Positions 10,244 to 22,230 of a stretch of DNA of 64,000 nt are shown here, one piece after another. The stretch is from Amblyornis subalaris (Eukaryota > Chordata > Aves > Passeriformes > Ptilonorhynchidae). The translations under genes and the position numbers were made by a program. Location: positions 62,001 through 126,000 of the forward strand of contig JACAXG010000239.1 of NCBI GenBank assembly GCA_018881555.1, written 5' to 3'. The notes under the pieces are model-generated. The model did no database searches, was not told where the DNA came from, and saw only the letters and a list, made by a program, of their open reading frames with translations. Positions within the stretch are counted from its first letter, which is position 1, and each line of letters starts with the position of its first letter.

Positions 10244-13200
10244 AACTTTCGTTAAGTATCAGAACCACTAGAAAGGAGGGGAGAGAATATTTTTGTTGCA
10301 CACTTCTAAATAAGCATTATAAACATTCAGGATCCTAAGCAAAAATAAATAAGCAGACAGACAAAGGAAGGAGACTGACTGAGCACTTAATAGCTATTCC
10401 TAAAATCACAGTATATCTTGAGAAGTATGTTAGGAAATCAATGGCTTTGCTTTATATTTATGAAAACAAGTTTAGAATCTGCTAGAACAAATCGTTACCC
10501 ACCNGAAAGCAGAAAAGCCCACGTTGTCAAACCAAACATGGCTTTCCAGCAGTCACCATACATGCTCCTGCATAAAAAGGAGTGTTTGATGAGGAAGATT
10601 ATGTGTTAAATTTACTTAGCATGATGGACAGTACACGAGTATTATATCACTTTCTCTAAACTTCAAATTCCAACGTACTTAGAAAGTAATTCAGTATTCA
10701 CTTTTCTTAGCACAGATTAATCTCAAACAAACACTGCAGATTTCCAGCTGACATTCAGAATGTGCACTTGACAAATGGGAAAGGAAAAAATTAAGCAAGA
10801 AGAGGAAAAGGAAAAAAAAATCAATATATGACTATCTGAGTTGGAAAGAAAAAGACCCTCTCCATCTCACTTTCCCCATCTTAACCACATTTTTAAGATA
10901 TCTAAGAATCCACAAAAGCATTTGTCTGTGTTTCTCTCTTCATGCTTATTTTTAACTTCCAGATACTGAAAAATAACAATTTTCTACTGTATTCTGTGGG
11001 GTCTTTTTCAATTAAAGTAAAAGGTTTGTAAATGGAGGCTTTAGAATTAGAAGTGGCTCTAGTCCAGGAATATGTTGTGTTTTGTGACCGACAAATATTA
11101 ATGAAAATAATGTTATTGGTATGGGAATCCTCTAGGGAAGACAATTCACAGGAAGTAGGAGAGACTTCAGGAAGCTGATTAAAATTATGACATCAACAGT
11201 ATGGTACTATTTTTTATCATTAATCTTCGTAATAACTTCACAGTATCAGAAAGAACACTTTATACTATCATAAAACAGTGTTTGCTTTACCATACAAACC
11301 TATACTGCACATACTTTTTGTGACATTAATGCAATTGCAAGACAGAAACAATGAATTTTATGACTTCAATACAATAAGAAAGCAATTGTAAATACGTTTC
11401 TTCCCCCAAACTCACTGTTTAGTGATATTTTGTCCTTGCTTAGCCAAAAAGTTCCAAATTTTAGTTCAACAAACCCAACACAAGTTGTCATATTTTATTC
11501 ACACACACAGCCCCCCTTAATTCTCACCATAATTCTACTTAATCCCCTGTCTAAGTTTTATTTTCTAGGAATTTGACACAATTACACCTATGCAAATAGG
11601 CAGATTAATATAATTCCACTGATTCCTATGAGAACATGGTACAGTCACGTAGCAGATGTATCATAGGTTCTTTTTAGGTTTAAGATACACATTCTGAAAA
11701 CACACAAATCATAAATTGTTTGTTTAAAATCCAGTTGTAAAAAAGAACTGAAGGTTTACACAGAAAAAATACACATTTTTTTTACCATATAAAGTAACCA
11801 ATGCAAGAGAAAAATGAAGATAAAAGAAGTAAAGCTTAGGTCATCGAAAGCATATCACAAGACAATTTCTGGAAAAGAAATGTCAAGGCTCAGAAATGCA
11901 AGTGCATTTGAGTTTTCAATTTGGTATATAATAAAATAATTCTTTAAAATACCATTTTTACAGGTAACTCACAAAAAACCCANCTTTTAATCTAGAGGTT
12001 GAAAGGTTCTACACTTTGTTAGCAAATTTCCTTTGATATAAAAGATGGTGGTGATTTTTCAGACTCAATAGTCAACATAAGGTCTCAGAGAATTTGTCAC
12101 AGTTCTGGTTTCCCATAACAGACATAAAAAAAGTGGTGTCATGTAGGAGAAATAAGATACAGCCAGGCCTTTTTATATCTCTACACNCATGCACATGAGC
12201 CATTCAGTGTGCTCTCTCATTGTTATTTTAGCTTTGATTGACTGTTATGTTGATTGTTCATGATGATTCACAACATTTCTGACTTACCTTCCTCCTATAG
12301 CTCTTCAAAGAAACATAAAGCTCCTGTTTCATTTTGCAGGAATTTTTTTCTTTCTTTTTATGTAACCCGTGAAAATGATGTGTTTTGGATTATTAAGAAA
12401 AATCAAATTTTTCTTAAAATGGACAAAGTAATTTGGTTCCTTCAAAAATGTAATCTAAGAGCTTGACTCATAACATGCAGAAATAGATTTATTTCCTTAA
12501 TAATTGTCTTTATAGATAGATAATCAAANCAAACTTTAAATGATTGTACACGTTTTACAGCAAAATCAACTCTGTTGCATAGTAAATGTATAGTAGCTTC
12601 ACTTATACCAATGTTCCTATACAGTTCAAGTGAAAACACCTCCAATCTATTTAAAAAAATAGACAAACAAACAAACAAACACAACATAAAATAAAAAAAA
12701 AAANCCACAAACCAAACACAAAGAAAAACAATCTATTTGGGGTCAAAGATTGGAATAAAGAGTAACCTCTTCTCTCAAGCTTCCTAGAAAAAACACAGAG
12801 AATTTTATTTTATTTCCCTGATCATAATGCACCGTAAAATGTCTTTAATTACTTTCAGTCCAAGAAATTTCAGGGGTGCAAAAGAAATGAGTTATAACCC
12901 TCTGAAATCTATCAATGAAAGTTTAGCAGAAACTCTGACAATTTCTTATTTCTGTTTCAGGAGAGCTGTTAGAGGTCACTAAAACAACAATCAAACTCTT
13001 AACAGCAAGATTTTCCCGATGTTGTCCATACATTTTCTAGGCTAGCAGCTCAAATCAAAGGCCTTTCAGAGTTCAAGATTGTATGGCACTCATATCACAG
13101 AGAAGACAAGGCCATAAGAAACGTGTATCAGAGAAATCCGCTAAATAGAGTGGTAAATGCTCTTCTAAAATTTTAGTAAAGTTCCTCTGACTCTCAAAAC

Positions 13201-15122
13201 AGAATTACAACTCTACTTACATATTAAAACTATTTCATAGATTTCAATCAAAAGAAATATTTCCTACGGATCTGGTATTAAGGCAACACAAGGCTACCTG
13301 ATATTTTGAAAATCTCATCAATTGCTTAATTTCTGCAATACAAGAAGCTAAATACAATACAGAGACATACATATTTTTCTCTTATCTTCAAAATCTGAAA
13401 TTGTGGTTATAACATCACTGAAGAACNCACTAGCTTAGAAAGGCCCAAAGTCTCTCATGGATAATTTAGACGACTTACGAACAGCTGAAAAGATGCAGGA
13501 AAAAAAAGTTGGTGACTTCTAAAGCTTCTCAGTTTTAGGTTTAGCTCAGCATATTTAGATGTGCAATCTGAAGTACAACAGCCTCACAGATGGTGTAACT
13601 GTATCCTTCCAATGCAGCTTCTTACTGCACAACAGATTTCACACTGATATTGACTGTATGCACATCTGTGTAGACATCTGGTAATATATATTTAAAACAT
13701 ATTTTAGAACTAGTATTTGACTTTAAATGAACTTTTTTTCAGTGAGTCAGTCGTTGGAAAAATGCTGTTTCGGATAAACCAAATATGATTTGAATTGAAG
13801 AGTAGCTTTCACTGAAATAAAAATGGTAACATTTTGAAAAGTGTCCAATTTTTTTTTTATTGCATGTTTTTTATTACTGTTGGTGATAATGAAAAGTTAC
13901 ATTTATGAAATCTAGAAAGAAACAGGAAAAAAAAATTATACTTTTTATTACCTAAATGGAAATATCCTGTTCTGGAGGGAGGATTATTTATCTAATTTGT
14001 GCAATTCAGAACACAGTCAATGTAAAAAATTACCTAGTACCAGAGTTCCCTCAGGGCACAGGTACTCCAGGTTCTCACGCTTCCAGCAAACAAGGGGTCT
14101 CAAAAAAGGTTTCACTTACCTGGAAACAGTGACACAAACTCAGAAGTATTGAATCAAGTTTCCATCCAGCCTCTTTTGCAGATTCAGAGATGCTTCTCTA
14201 ATGCTTTATATATATTTTTTTTAGCTATATTTCAATTTTAAAAAAAAACTTACTGTGAAAAGTAACACAAAATAATTAGGAATAATTTAACTCTGTGGTT
14301 CAGCTTCCTTTATATTTTATGAGTCACAAAATAAAATTACAATTGTTTGCGTTTATATATAATTTTTCATCTTTAGTAATCTCTGCTTATAATAGTGTCT
14401 TAAATGTTTATTTTCCATTACTGTGGAACTAAAGGCTCTCATAGTGAGAGCTGAGCTGGAATCAAATTTGATTTTGTGAAATGTTAAAGAGAATTTACAG
14501 CATTTTCAATTGAAACTTTTTGATATCTCTGAACTGAAACATTTCATTTGTTGTGGTGGAAGTGAAGTACTTAACTTTGACAGAACATGAGAGACTGTCA
14601 GGAAACTGTCACCCTGAGTCAGTAGTTCAGCAGGTCAGTATACAGAATAGCTGAAATTTTAGCTTCTCTTAGGCCATGAACCACCATTGACTTGTTGCTG
14701 ATCATCACCCTTGAAGGACTGGAGTCATGGGTTCACTGGGATATAATCTATCTATAAACCCTTAGATAAAAGTGATAAAATAAAGCAACTGAGCTGTAAC
14801 TCTTACTCTTAATTTCTAAGTTAATGAAAATTTATTATTACAAAGTTTGGCGTTTGATTAGCAGTTTTCCTATTAAATATATTCACTTTTTTAGTAACTG
14901 CAACAATAATAATTCCCTCTGAAGTTCAGAAANGTTCTCTTAGAGAAATCTAAAATTAGAAAATGAAAATAGGAAAATGAAAATACTAAGTGGAAAACAA
15001 TATGAAAAAAAGAGGNAGAGAATAAAAATCTAACAAAATTGGTCACTTACTTTTAAAATTATTGTGAAAATCTGGGAGGAGTTATTCTGAGATATTTGTC
15101 TTGTATCACATAGGCCTTTACA
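10244..15122. other. AT-rich noncoding stretch
   Basis: No mobile-element tail, RNA gene or exon was recognised. A (CAAA)n-rich run lies at 12663-12714, and two adjacent 13-bp copies of GAAAATGAAAATA at 14959-14985 are one base apart. Long runs without even a 60-codon frame (12710-16088) argue against coding. Confidence 0.6.
12663..12714. repeat. (CAAA)n plus A-rich simple repeat
   Basis: About four CAAA units lead into an A-rich tract containing one N. Ordinary simple repeat. Confidence 0.8.
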
Positions 15123-15735
15123 TGTTGCAGAATAGCTCTCTTGCCCAGGGGAAAGGCCTTGTCAGGACGTCTTGTGACAAGAACNCTACAACCCACAACC
15201 TTATAAGGTGATTAGAAACTGTCCTCGTACCAAAATACCACCCAGACAAAAACATTACCCTTGAGACCCTAAACTCTTGTTACCCTAGAGAAAAAATTAT
15301 CTTGAGACATGCAAGATAACTGAGGGTTACTTTGCAAACTTTGTGTAAGAAAGGGAAATTTTAAAGACCTATAACTTGCTACAGTGATTGTGGGTTGCCG
15401 TCATCCAAGCAGTCCCCAAACATAAGCAAGCCATTTGAGTTACAATAGTAAGGACACTAAAACCTTTAAGCTTAACACATTTACAGGGTTTATATTGTCT
15501 AGCATGGATATATTCTGCAACTGTACAAAAAAGCTTCAATCATGAACTACTTATTCCACTGAGGTAATAAAATAGGCTTCACTAGGAGATGCCCTTTAGG
15601 CAAAGGGATGAAAAAATTCATCATTCTTTAAGCAAACTCTGTGTGCTCTCTCTCCTATTTCTTGATGAGCTGTGATCAATAAACTACCTCAGGATTGACT
15701 ATGGAAAGTAAGATTTCTTGTGCACCGTAGGAACA
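15123..15735 (+). mobile_element. Candidate solo ERV LTR
   Basis: The block starts TGTTGC and ends GGAACA, giving short inverted termini (TGTTGC against TGTTCC) of LTR type. AATAAA lies at 15678-15683, 52 bp before the proposed end, a normal R/U5 arrangement. No matching target-site duplication was found, so the boundaries are provisional. There is no internal retroviral sequence on either side. The family was not identified. Confidence 0.5.
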
Positions 15736-17779
15736 GCATACTGATGATCCTCACTGATTTCAGTAAATAAATCAATAAACTATTTTGCTCTACTATGGTG
15801 ACATGTGAATTCATGTACTATAAAAAACGTTGCAATAAGATATTCCAGTGAACCCTCTCCAGCTGGTTACTCCTCTTGGGGCTTCAGCGTGTGAAAGAGC
15901 TCCCATTAGATGTTCACTGATGATTGCAAACTTTGATAAATAATCCTGCAATGCCCTCATTTTCTAAGGCCTAGCATTATTCTATAATACTGGTTATTGC
16001 CACACAGTTCCATGTGTTCCTGATTAACTCAGCCTCCAGATTAATTTAATCTAAAGTTGCTTCTCTCTTCTTCTGACATTACTAAGTAGTGGGCAAAGCA
16101 AAACCTTGCGCAGCCCCAATACACTCTCCCAGCTATGATATACACTTGGCACCTGGTTTTATCTTGTTAATGCATTTTAGTCAATCATTCATTGAACATC
16201 AGATAAAACATTTGAACTCTTCAAATTTCAAGTTATTTTTTCCTTTCCTGTGTCTCGTGCACTGTTTCTCAGTTATTAATAGCAGCATTTATGTATTTTC
16301 ATATCCTGTATCATGATCTTTGCTTTTGTTGTGGGCCGTAGCCATTTTGACAAAATCTCAGAAATGTTGATAGCAAATCAGACATTTTAATAGACATACT
16401 GGGAAAACTTAAATACATGAATTAATTTTCCAAGCATGGATTAGGTAGAACTGAGATCCTTAAATGGATTTTTGATATCAAAAGCTCCTGCATAGCTGCA
16501 CATCCTGCATAATACAGGATGTGTCTAAGTAGATGAATGCCTCCCTGCTTGAAATCATTACTCGCTGGAAGTTTTAACTATAGACTGTCTCAGAATTACT
16601 CCAGGCTGAGCAGCCTGGTGATTATCTCCTCTTTAAATTTCACTGGTTTCAGAGTAACCGAGGCATTTCTCAGAACATGCTCAAAACTCACGTACACTCA
16701 CATAAAAATGTAGAAAATTAAATCTCTCGCAAAACATGGCTATGACCACTGCCTGTTCTGAAATTACTAGAGGGAGACAAGCTGTCACTCATCTTTCTGG
16801 AGTGGTAACTTAGTGATTATTAGCCTTTCCTATGAAATACTACAGTCATTTCCAAACCCTTCTACACTTGTATTTCCAAAATAAATATTTTCCAAACTGG
16901 GAGTGAGGGAACAGATTAAAGGAAAAGCACCCTGTAGGAGAGGGAGATGAGTAAGACAACCTGCTTCTCTGCACTATTTCTGCGTGTCATCCTGATACTA
17001 TTCAACACAACCAGAGAATTAAACCTATGAGCTGTGAACAATGAGTGTCTAAAACACTAAAGAGTCAATCGATTCTACCAACCTATCTTTGCCCTGTAAA
17101 GCTTGACTTGTTTTCTGCAAAACTCCAGCACAAAAACAGACTGCAACCCCAGCATAATTTCCAGCCTTTGAGATCGGGGCTTGCATCTTGCTGGCCGTAT
17201 ATCTGGATTTTAACTCCCTCGTGCTGAATGAAATTCTTCTCTCTGCTGAGGATTTGTACCAGTAGGCCATTATATAAAAAGTAACAACTTTACTGCCTGT
17301 TTTAAAAGAAAATATCCCTGCTTTGAAATACACATCTCAGGAGAAGCTCCTGGGGTCTCATTATCAAAGATATATGGCTGTGCAGCATGTGACCATGCTC
17401 AGGAAAGAGGCAGAATTTCAACACAGTATGGCAGACAGCAATTTTTGTTTGTGGGAACACGGTGGAAAAATAGTGCACCATGTGCCCCCCCCAAAGTATT
17501 ATCTTATTGAAAAAACTCAGACAAATGGTAGTTTCTGATCAACAACATGAAAGAAATCTACTAGAGGAAAGGATAGCGTGGCACTTTTGCATACTGTATT
17601 TAAACTGCATCAGGAATCATTATACTTGCATTAAAACTAGTGGTACAGTAANATTTTGTATACTTTATGTAGAATATCATAAGATTGCACTGTTAGACTA
17701 TAAGCACATTATTTGATCACTGCCCAGGCACTGGCTGAGGCTATGCTTATTCATCAGGACATAGAAGACAACTGCACAT
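15736..17779. other. Noncoding stretch, nothing recognised
   Basis: The only clear structure is the 9-bp-stem hairpin at 16499-16523. Frames at 16089-16316 and 17045-17716 resemble no known protein. Confidence 0.55.
16499..16523. other. Perfect short inverted repeat
   Basis: CACATCCTG and its exact reverse complement CAGGATGTG are separated by 7 bases. It is too short for a microRNA precursor. No T-rich or protein-coding context gives it a role. Confidence 0.8.
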
Positions 17780-18050
17780 GACAGGTAACACTCACAGACA
17801 GCACCACAAAGACATCTGGATCTCCTGGTCAGTTGGGGTCAGCTGTCCTGGCTGTGTCTCCTCCCAACTTGTTGTGCATCCCCAGTTTCCTCGCTGGTGG
17901 GGTTGGGTGGGAAGCAGAAAAGACGTTGACACTGTGCAACCACTGCTCAGCAGTAACAAAAACATCCCTGTTATCCAACAGGGTATATGATAGCCCCATA
18001 TCAGCTACTATGAAGAAAATTAACCCTCTCCCAGTCAAAATCAGCAGACA
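17780..18050 (-). mobile_element. Partial ERV LTR (U3 part), same family as 63220-63781
   Basis: Read on the minus strand from 18050, this follows the 5' part of a common avian LTR that starts near TGTCCTGGTTTCGGCTGGGA, continues GAGTTAATTTTCTTC and TAGTAGCTG, and later has GGGAGGGGACACAGCC and CAGCTGACC. The segment GAAGAAAATTAACCCT at 18012-18027 and the GGACAGCTGACC equivalent near 17838 are well preserved. Similarity fades below about 17826, before the TATA box, so the element is truncated. Confidence 0.7.
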
Positions 18051-20189
18051 GTATCAGAAAAATCATATTTGAGTACAGGTATAGCGAAGCTGGGATCAAA
18101 GGAAAAAGGGTAAATGGGAGCATGTTGTATTCTCATGGGAGAGAAAGGGACAGATTCAAGTGTGGGAGAAAAAGCATTAAGGGTCCAGAAAAGGGATAGT
18201 GAGGCAGACAGTGATGTAATAATTTGCTGGATGTTGAGGATAACTGATGTATTAATCTCTCAGCCTAAGCAGGACAAGAAACAAAAACTTGATCACACCA
18301 CACAAGTTAAACCCATCCTTCATTCAAGGGGATGGTGCAGGGGAGATGCAAAGGTGACAGGCTAAACATCCAGATACCATCAGGCTTATAGTTGCCCCGG
18401 GTCTGATGACATAATCATCTTAAAATTGCACAAAAGCAACAGGCAAAGCTGCATCCTAGTCCTATAATGAACTCATCACCATCAGGAGCATACTCAAACC
18501 CTCCCAGATCATGTGCTATCAGCCTGTCAGCAGCACCCTGCAGCTAGTTTTATCAATATCAATTAATTAACCTTGTGTAAGCACAGAAGCAAAAAAGCAT
18601 GAATTAAATCTATGATAGGATTTAATTTAGCCCTTAGAGCAGTTAGGTGGTTGTTGACTTAGTCTTTCACAACTACAGCTAATATCAGTGTCATAAGCAC
18701 CATTGGAACAATATCAAAACTTTCATATAGTACAAAGGTAAAACATTTCTGATGGAAGTGAAGCCAAACACTGTGAAGATTATGATCAAATAGAAATCTA
18801 AGTAATTGAATTGTGTCCTGTGAAAAGCTACCTTTTCATAGTCCTGAAACTTTTTCAAAGATAATGATTGAAAAATATTGAATTCCATAGCTATTGTGTT
18901 CAAATTGCTTTCTTCTACTTTTGAAAAGCACCTTACAAGATATACACCCTTTCTCCAACAGAAGCTCTAGTTCCATTGTTGCAGAAAACGTTCTAGTCTA
19001 CTGCCATCAGAAAACACTTATTGAGAGATATCTGTAAAACCATTACATGGTGTGATTACAGATGGTCCCACAAGTGGAATTTCACATTACAGAAAACAAA
19101 TACAAAACCCCAATGTACACAGGAATTAGTTGCTGGATTATCTCTGAAATAATTTTGTGTAAACATACTGTTATAATTTCATAGGGATAAAACATGCAGT
19201 TTTCTAGTTCTTTTTAGTTTCTTTGCTTTAATTTCAGAAATTTTAATCACTATCCCTCTTCCGAAAAAGTTTTCTTAATCGTTAGATTAAGCCTCTTATA
19301 CACTGCATAACTATTTTAGCAACGGTGTTTAGCACCTTTNCATTATTCAGACTGTTGTTTCAGTTCTATTCATTTTTTAATTATTTTTTGGAATTTCTAT
19401 GGTGTAGTCTGTCAGCTCAAGAAGTAAACCCCATGTGGAAGTTAGTGAAATCAGAGACCCAAAATCTTGAGAGTGGATTGGGTTCTACTCATATTATGTA
19501 GGTGCTTTTTTGCTAGTAAACATTTACAACCAAAGTTATTCTGACCAGATATGAAAACTGATAACACATAGCATTTTCCTGTTTCAATGTGTCAGTTTAA
19601 AATGGGTTTTTATATGTATCACCACATTCATTTTATTACCCATTAGAGAATATAGAAGGATTAAATTAAGGTATACATACTTAAAGTGAGCATAATTTAA
19701 GCGAATTTAGCTATCTAAATACAGAACAGTTGTGTAAGTTTTTTCTCAGATGATTTTAAAATATGTATTTTTTGTTATAAGCTTACATTGGATATTGCAT
19801 TTATCTCGCTGAATATAATGCAAATCAGAAAAAATAAAGGCTAGCAGTTGTAATTCAATAATATATATATTCAAATTTTCTTTAGCAGAGCCTTTTATTG
19901 CAAGGAGAAACAATTCACTGAATGTATAGGAATGTACACATTAGTAAAAGACCATTTCTGTTGTTGCCACAGTGACATAGCATAAAATGTGCAAAGCCTT
20001 AGGAGAGGTATTTGCAAGCATGTTTATGTGTTCACTCAATNTTCTGTTACATGTGTGACAGATTAAAACCACATATATGTAACATGAAAAGGATCATATC
20101 TATTTATTCATCTGTTTTTTCAAAATTGGAGCTAATTAGAAACAGAAGCTATGTGGCAAGGCAGCCCACCTCCTCCCTCCTACCTTCCT
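18051..20189. other. AT-rich noncoding stretch, nothing recognised
   Basis: No repeat, exon or RNA signature was seen. A short ATATATATAT run lies near 19860-19870. Confidence 0.6.
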
Positions 20190-20939
20190 TCTTGCTGTCA
20201 AGAAGATTATCTGCTGTTTGCATAAATTAGGAGATCTCCCCTTTTCCCATGGTCTTGCGAGACTCACAGGTGCTAGAACAGAATGACAGTAAACAGCTGT
20301 TGCGGAGAGGGATTATACTGGAATTCATGACTGACAGACACTAGAACTTTATGGCTATAAAAGATCATCGTAACTCTCACAAATTGGAAAACCTTCTACA
20401 CACCCCAAAGTGTGTAAGAGGATAGCCCTCTTAAGTCGCGGAATGCCCGGCTTGAGTAAACCTTCTCTTCTAGAAGTTGAGTGAAAGGAGACTTCTATAC
20501 ATCATTATCCTTCATTGGTAAGATATATATTGGTTTCCTAAGCTGTACTATTTCTTTGCTAGCTGAACTATTGGTACCTATTTCGTACACTGTATATTTA
20601 TATTGTAACTTACTAGTAATATTTCTTTATCAACCTGTGCAGTTAGTAATTTTTGTGGCCAGCGTATTACTCACAGTGGCGCAGCGTCTTACTAGTGTTA
20701 TCTCTCTTGTCTAACCTGTGTAGTACGTAGTTTTGTTTAGAATCTTATGTCAGTTTTGGTGTCTATTAAATATATAATCCATTTGTAATAGACCTGATCA
20801 GCCATCATTAAGAACCTGCAAACGAGAGTGATTTTACTTTGTGCTAAGGTGCAGGCCACCTTAGCAAGGACTGCTGTCTACTGCCACAAATCTGAGCAGG
20901 GACAAAAACCTGGTTTAAACTCTTATCACATTCGTTACA
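20190..20939 (+). mobile_element. Candidate AT-rich ERV LTR
   Basis: The signals are in LTR order on the plus strand: TATAAAAG at 20356-20363, ATTAAA at 20765-20770, then a perfect 9-bp-stem hairpin at 20843-20865 and an end in TTACA at 20939. The TATA-to-polyadenylation distance, about 400 bp, would imply a long R region. The 5' end is uncertain, and I found no target duplication matching the ACCTAG that follows the proposed end. An ERV LTR is the best explanation; an unrelated promoter-like AT-rich sequence is possible. Confidence 0.45.
20843..20865. other. Perfect hairpin within the LTR candidate
   Basis: GCTAAGGTG pairs exactly with CACCTTAGC across a 5-base loop. It lies about 75 bp downstream of the ATTAAA signal. 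A stable stem near the polyadenylation site is common in retroviral R/U5 RNA, so it may be a remnant of that. The inference is weak. Confidence 0.75.
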
Positions 20940-21439
20940 ACCTAGTTGTGGATAAGTTTCTGGTATATTGCAGTTTTAAATCATGTTGCAGACATAGTAT
21001 GTAGAATATGCAGTGTACGTACAATAAAGACCAAGATATCTACAGAAATTATAATCTGAAAATCACTCTTAACATGTGAAATTCATCTCATGAAAGATCT
21101 CAGGATAGGACTGAATTTAGACCTTACCTTGCCCAAAAATCCATACTGATTGCTCTTTAAGTCTTCCTTTACTGAGCTAAATCTGCCAGATGAGCGATGG
21201 AGAAGTTGCTAGTGAAAATTTGCTTGAATTTACTTTTACTTGATACATGTGAAAAGAGCCTTGGTGGATGTGGATCAGTATGAAATGCTAGGAAGAGAAT
21301 TCTGGGATTATGCAAGGCTTGTTATGTAATGCTTGAAGGAGAAATTAAAGATGGGGAACAGGAAGGATTGTGGGGCTTTGAGGAGAAGCAAGCATGGCAA
21401 NATAGAAGGAATAGAAGACAATCTGTCCTGTCTTCTTAT
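20940..21439. other. Noncoding stretch, nothing recognised
   Basis: No repeat tail or convincing exon was seen between the LTR candidate and the next repeat-like block. Confidence 0.55.
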
Positions 21440-22230
21440 AAAACTCCTTTTCTAACTGGCTAAGGGCTGTCTATTCTCTGCACATGTGTTTATTTGAGGC
21501 CTGAGTGCAGCCTCTGGAGCCAGACCCTGGGTCAGAGCCAACGTGTCCATGGTGCAGCTGGAAAGACCAGAATGTGTGTGTAGTGTGTGTGTGCCTGTGT
21601 GCAGGTATTTCAGTAGTGAGCATCAGACTAGACTAGCCAGAGAGTAGAATAAGAGGTTTGGGATCCAGATATCAGAGAGGTCATAGGTTTCTGAAGAGAC
21701 CAAAGGATGTGAGAGTTGGCTTCTGGAGGAGCAAGCATACGACTGGAGAAGCCAGGATTCTGCCAGTCAGCTCTTGGTGTGTCCGTAGATCTGTACCACC
21801 TACTGGAAAGGGCTATTTGCATGTTATTGCACAAGAAAACTGGGGAGACCTGGTGAATCCAGAGGCCAGCTGCTGGGCAAAAGTCTAAGGCCAGCTACTG
21901 GAGGAAACCATGTTATCTATACTTACATGTTTTACATCATTGATTTTTGTCTTGATCAGCCAGAGAGGAGAGCAGGATCAAGATATTTTTTCTGCTTTTA
22001 TTTTATCTGTGTTTCTCTGTGTGGCCAGCCATGTGCATACTTATATGTATGCACATTGTATGTCTGTACCCACTGGGAGCACATGCTCATCCTTGCTACC
22101 AGCTGGCCTTGGAGACATTGAGCTGCAGCAGCCTGACCTCAGATGAACCACCAGATCTGGCAACTCCTAACAGTTCCTACTCACAAGACTGCCACACTTT
22201 CCTGCTTTGTGCATTTAAAGACAAGACTTA
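21440..22230 (+). mobile_element. Unclassified interspersed-repeat candidate
   Basis: Composition is more GC-rich than the flanks. The related phrases 'GCCAGCTGCTGG' and 'GGCCAGCTACTGG' lie about 30 bp apart near 21867-21900, and a GT-rich run lies at 21572-21603. The text resembles medium-copy avian repeats I associate with endogenous retroviruses, but no LTR ends, polyadenylation signal, gag or pol motif was found. Orientation and boundaries are guesses. Short frames on both strands look like chance. Confidence 0.35.
21572..21603. repeat. GT-rich simple repeat
   Basis: Interrupted TG dinucleotide tract, about 32 bp. Confidence 0.8.

Noticed and set aside
16499..16523. microRNA precursor
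   Set aside because: The stem is only 9 bp and flanks do not continue the pairing.
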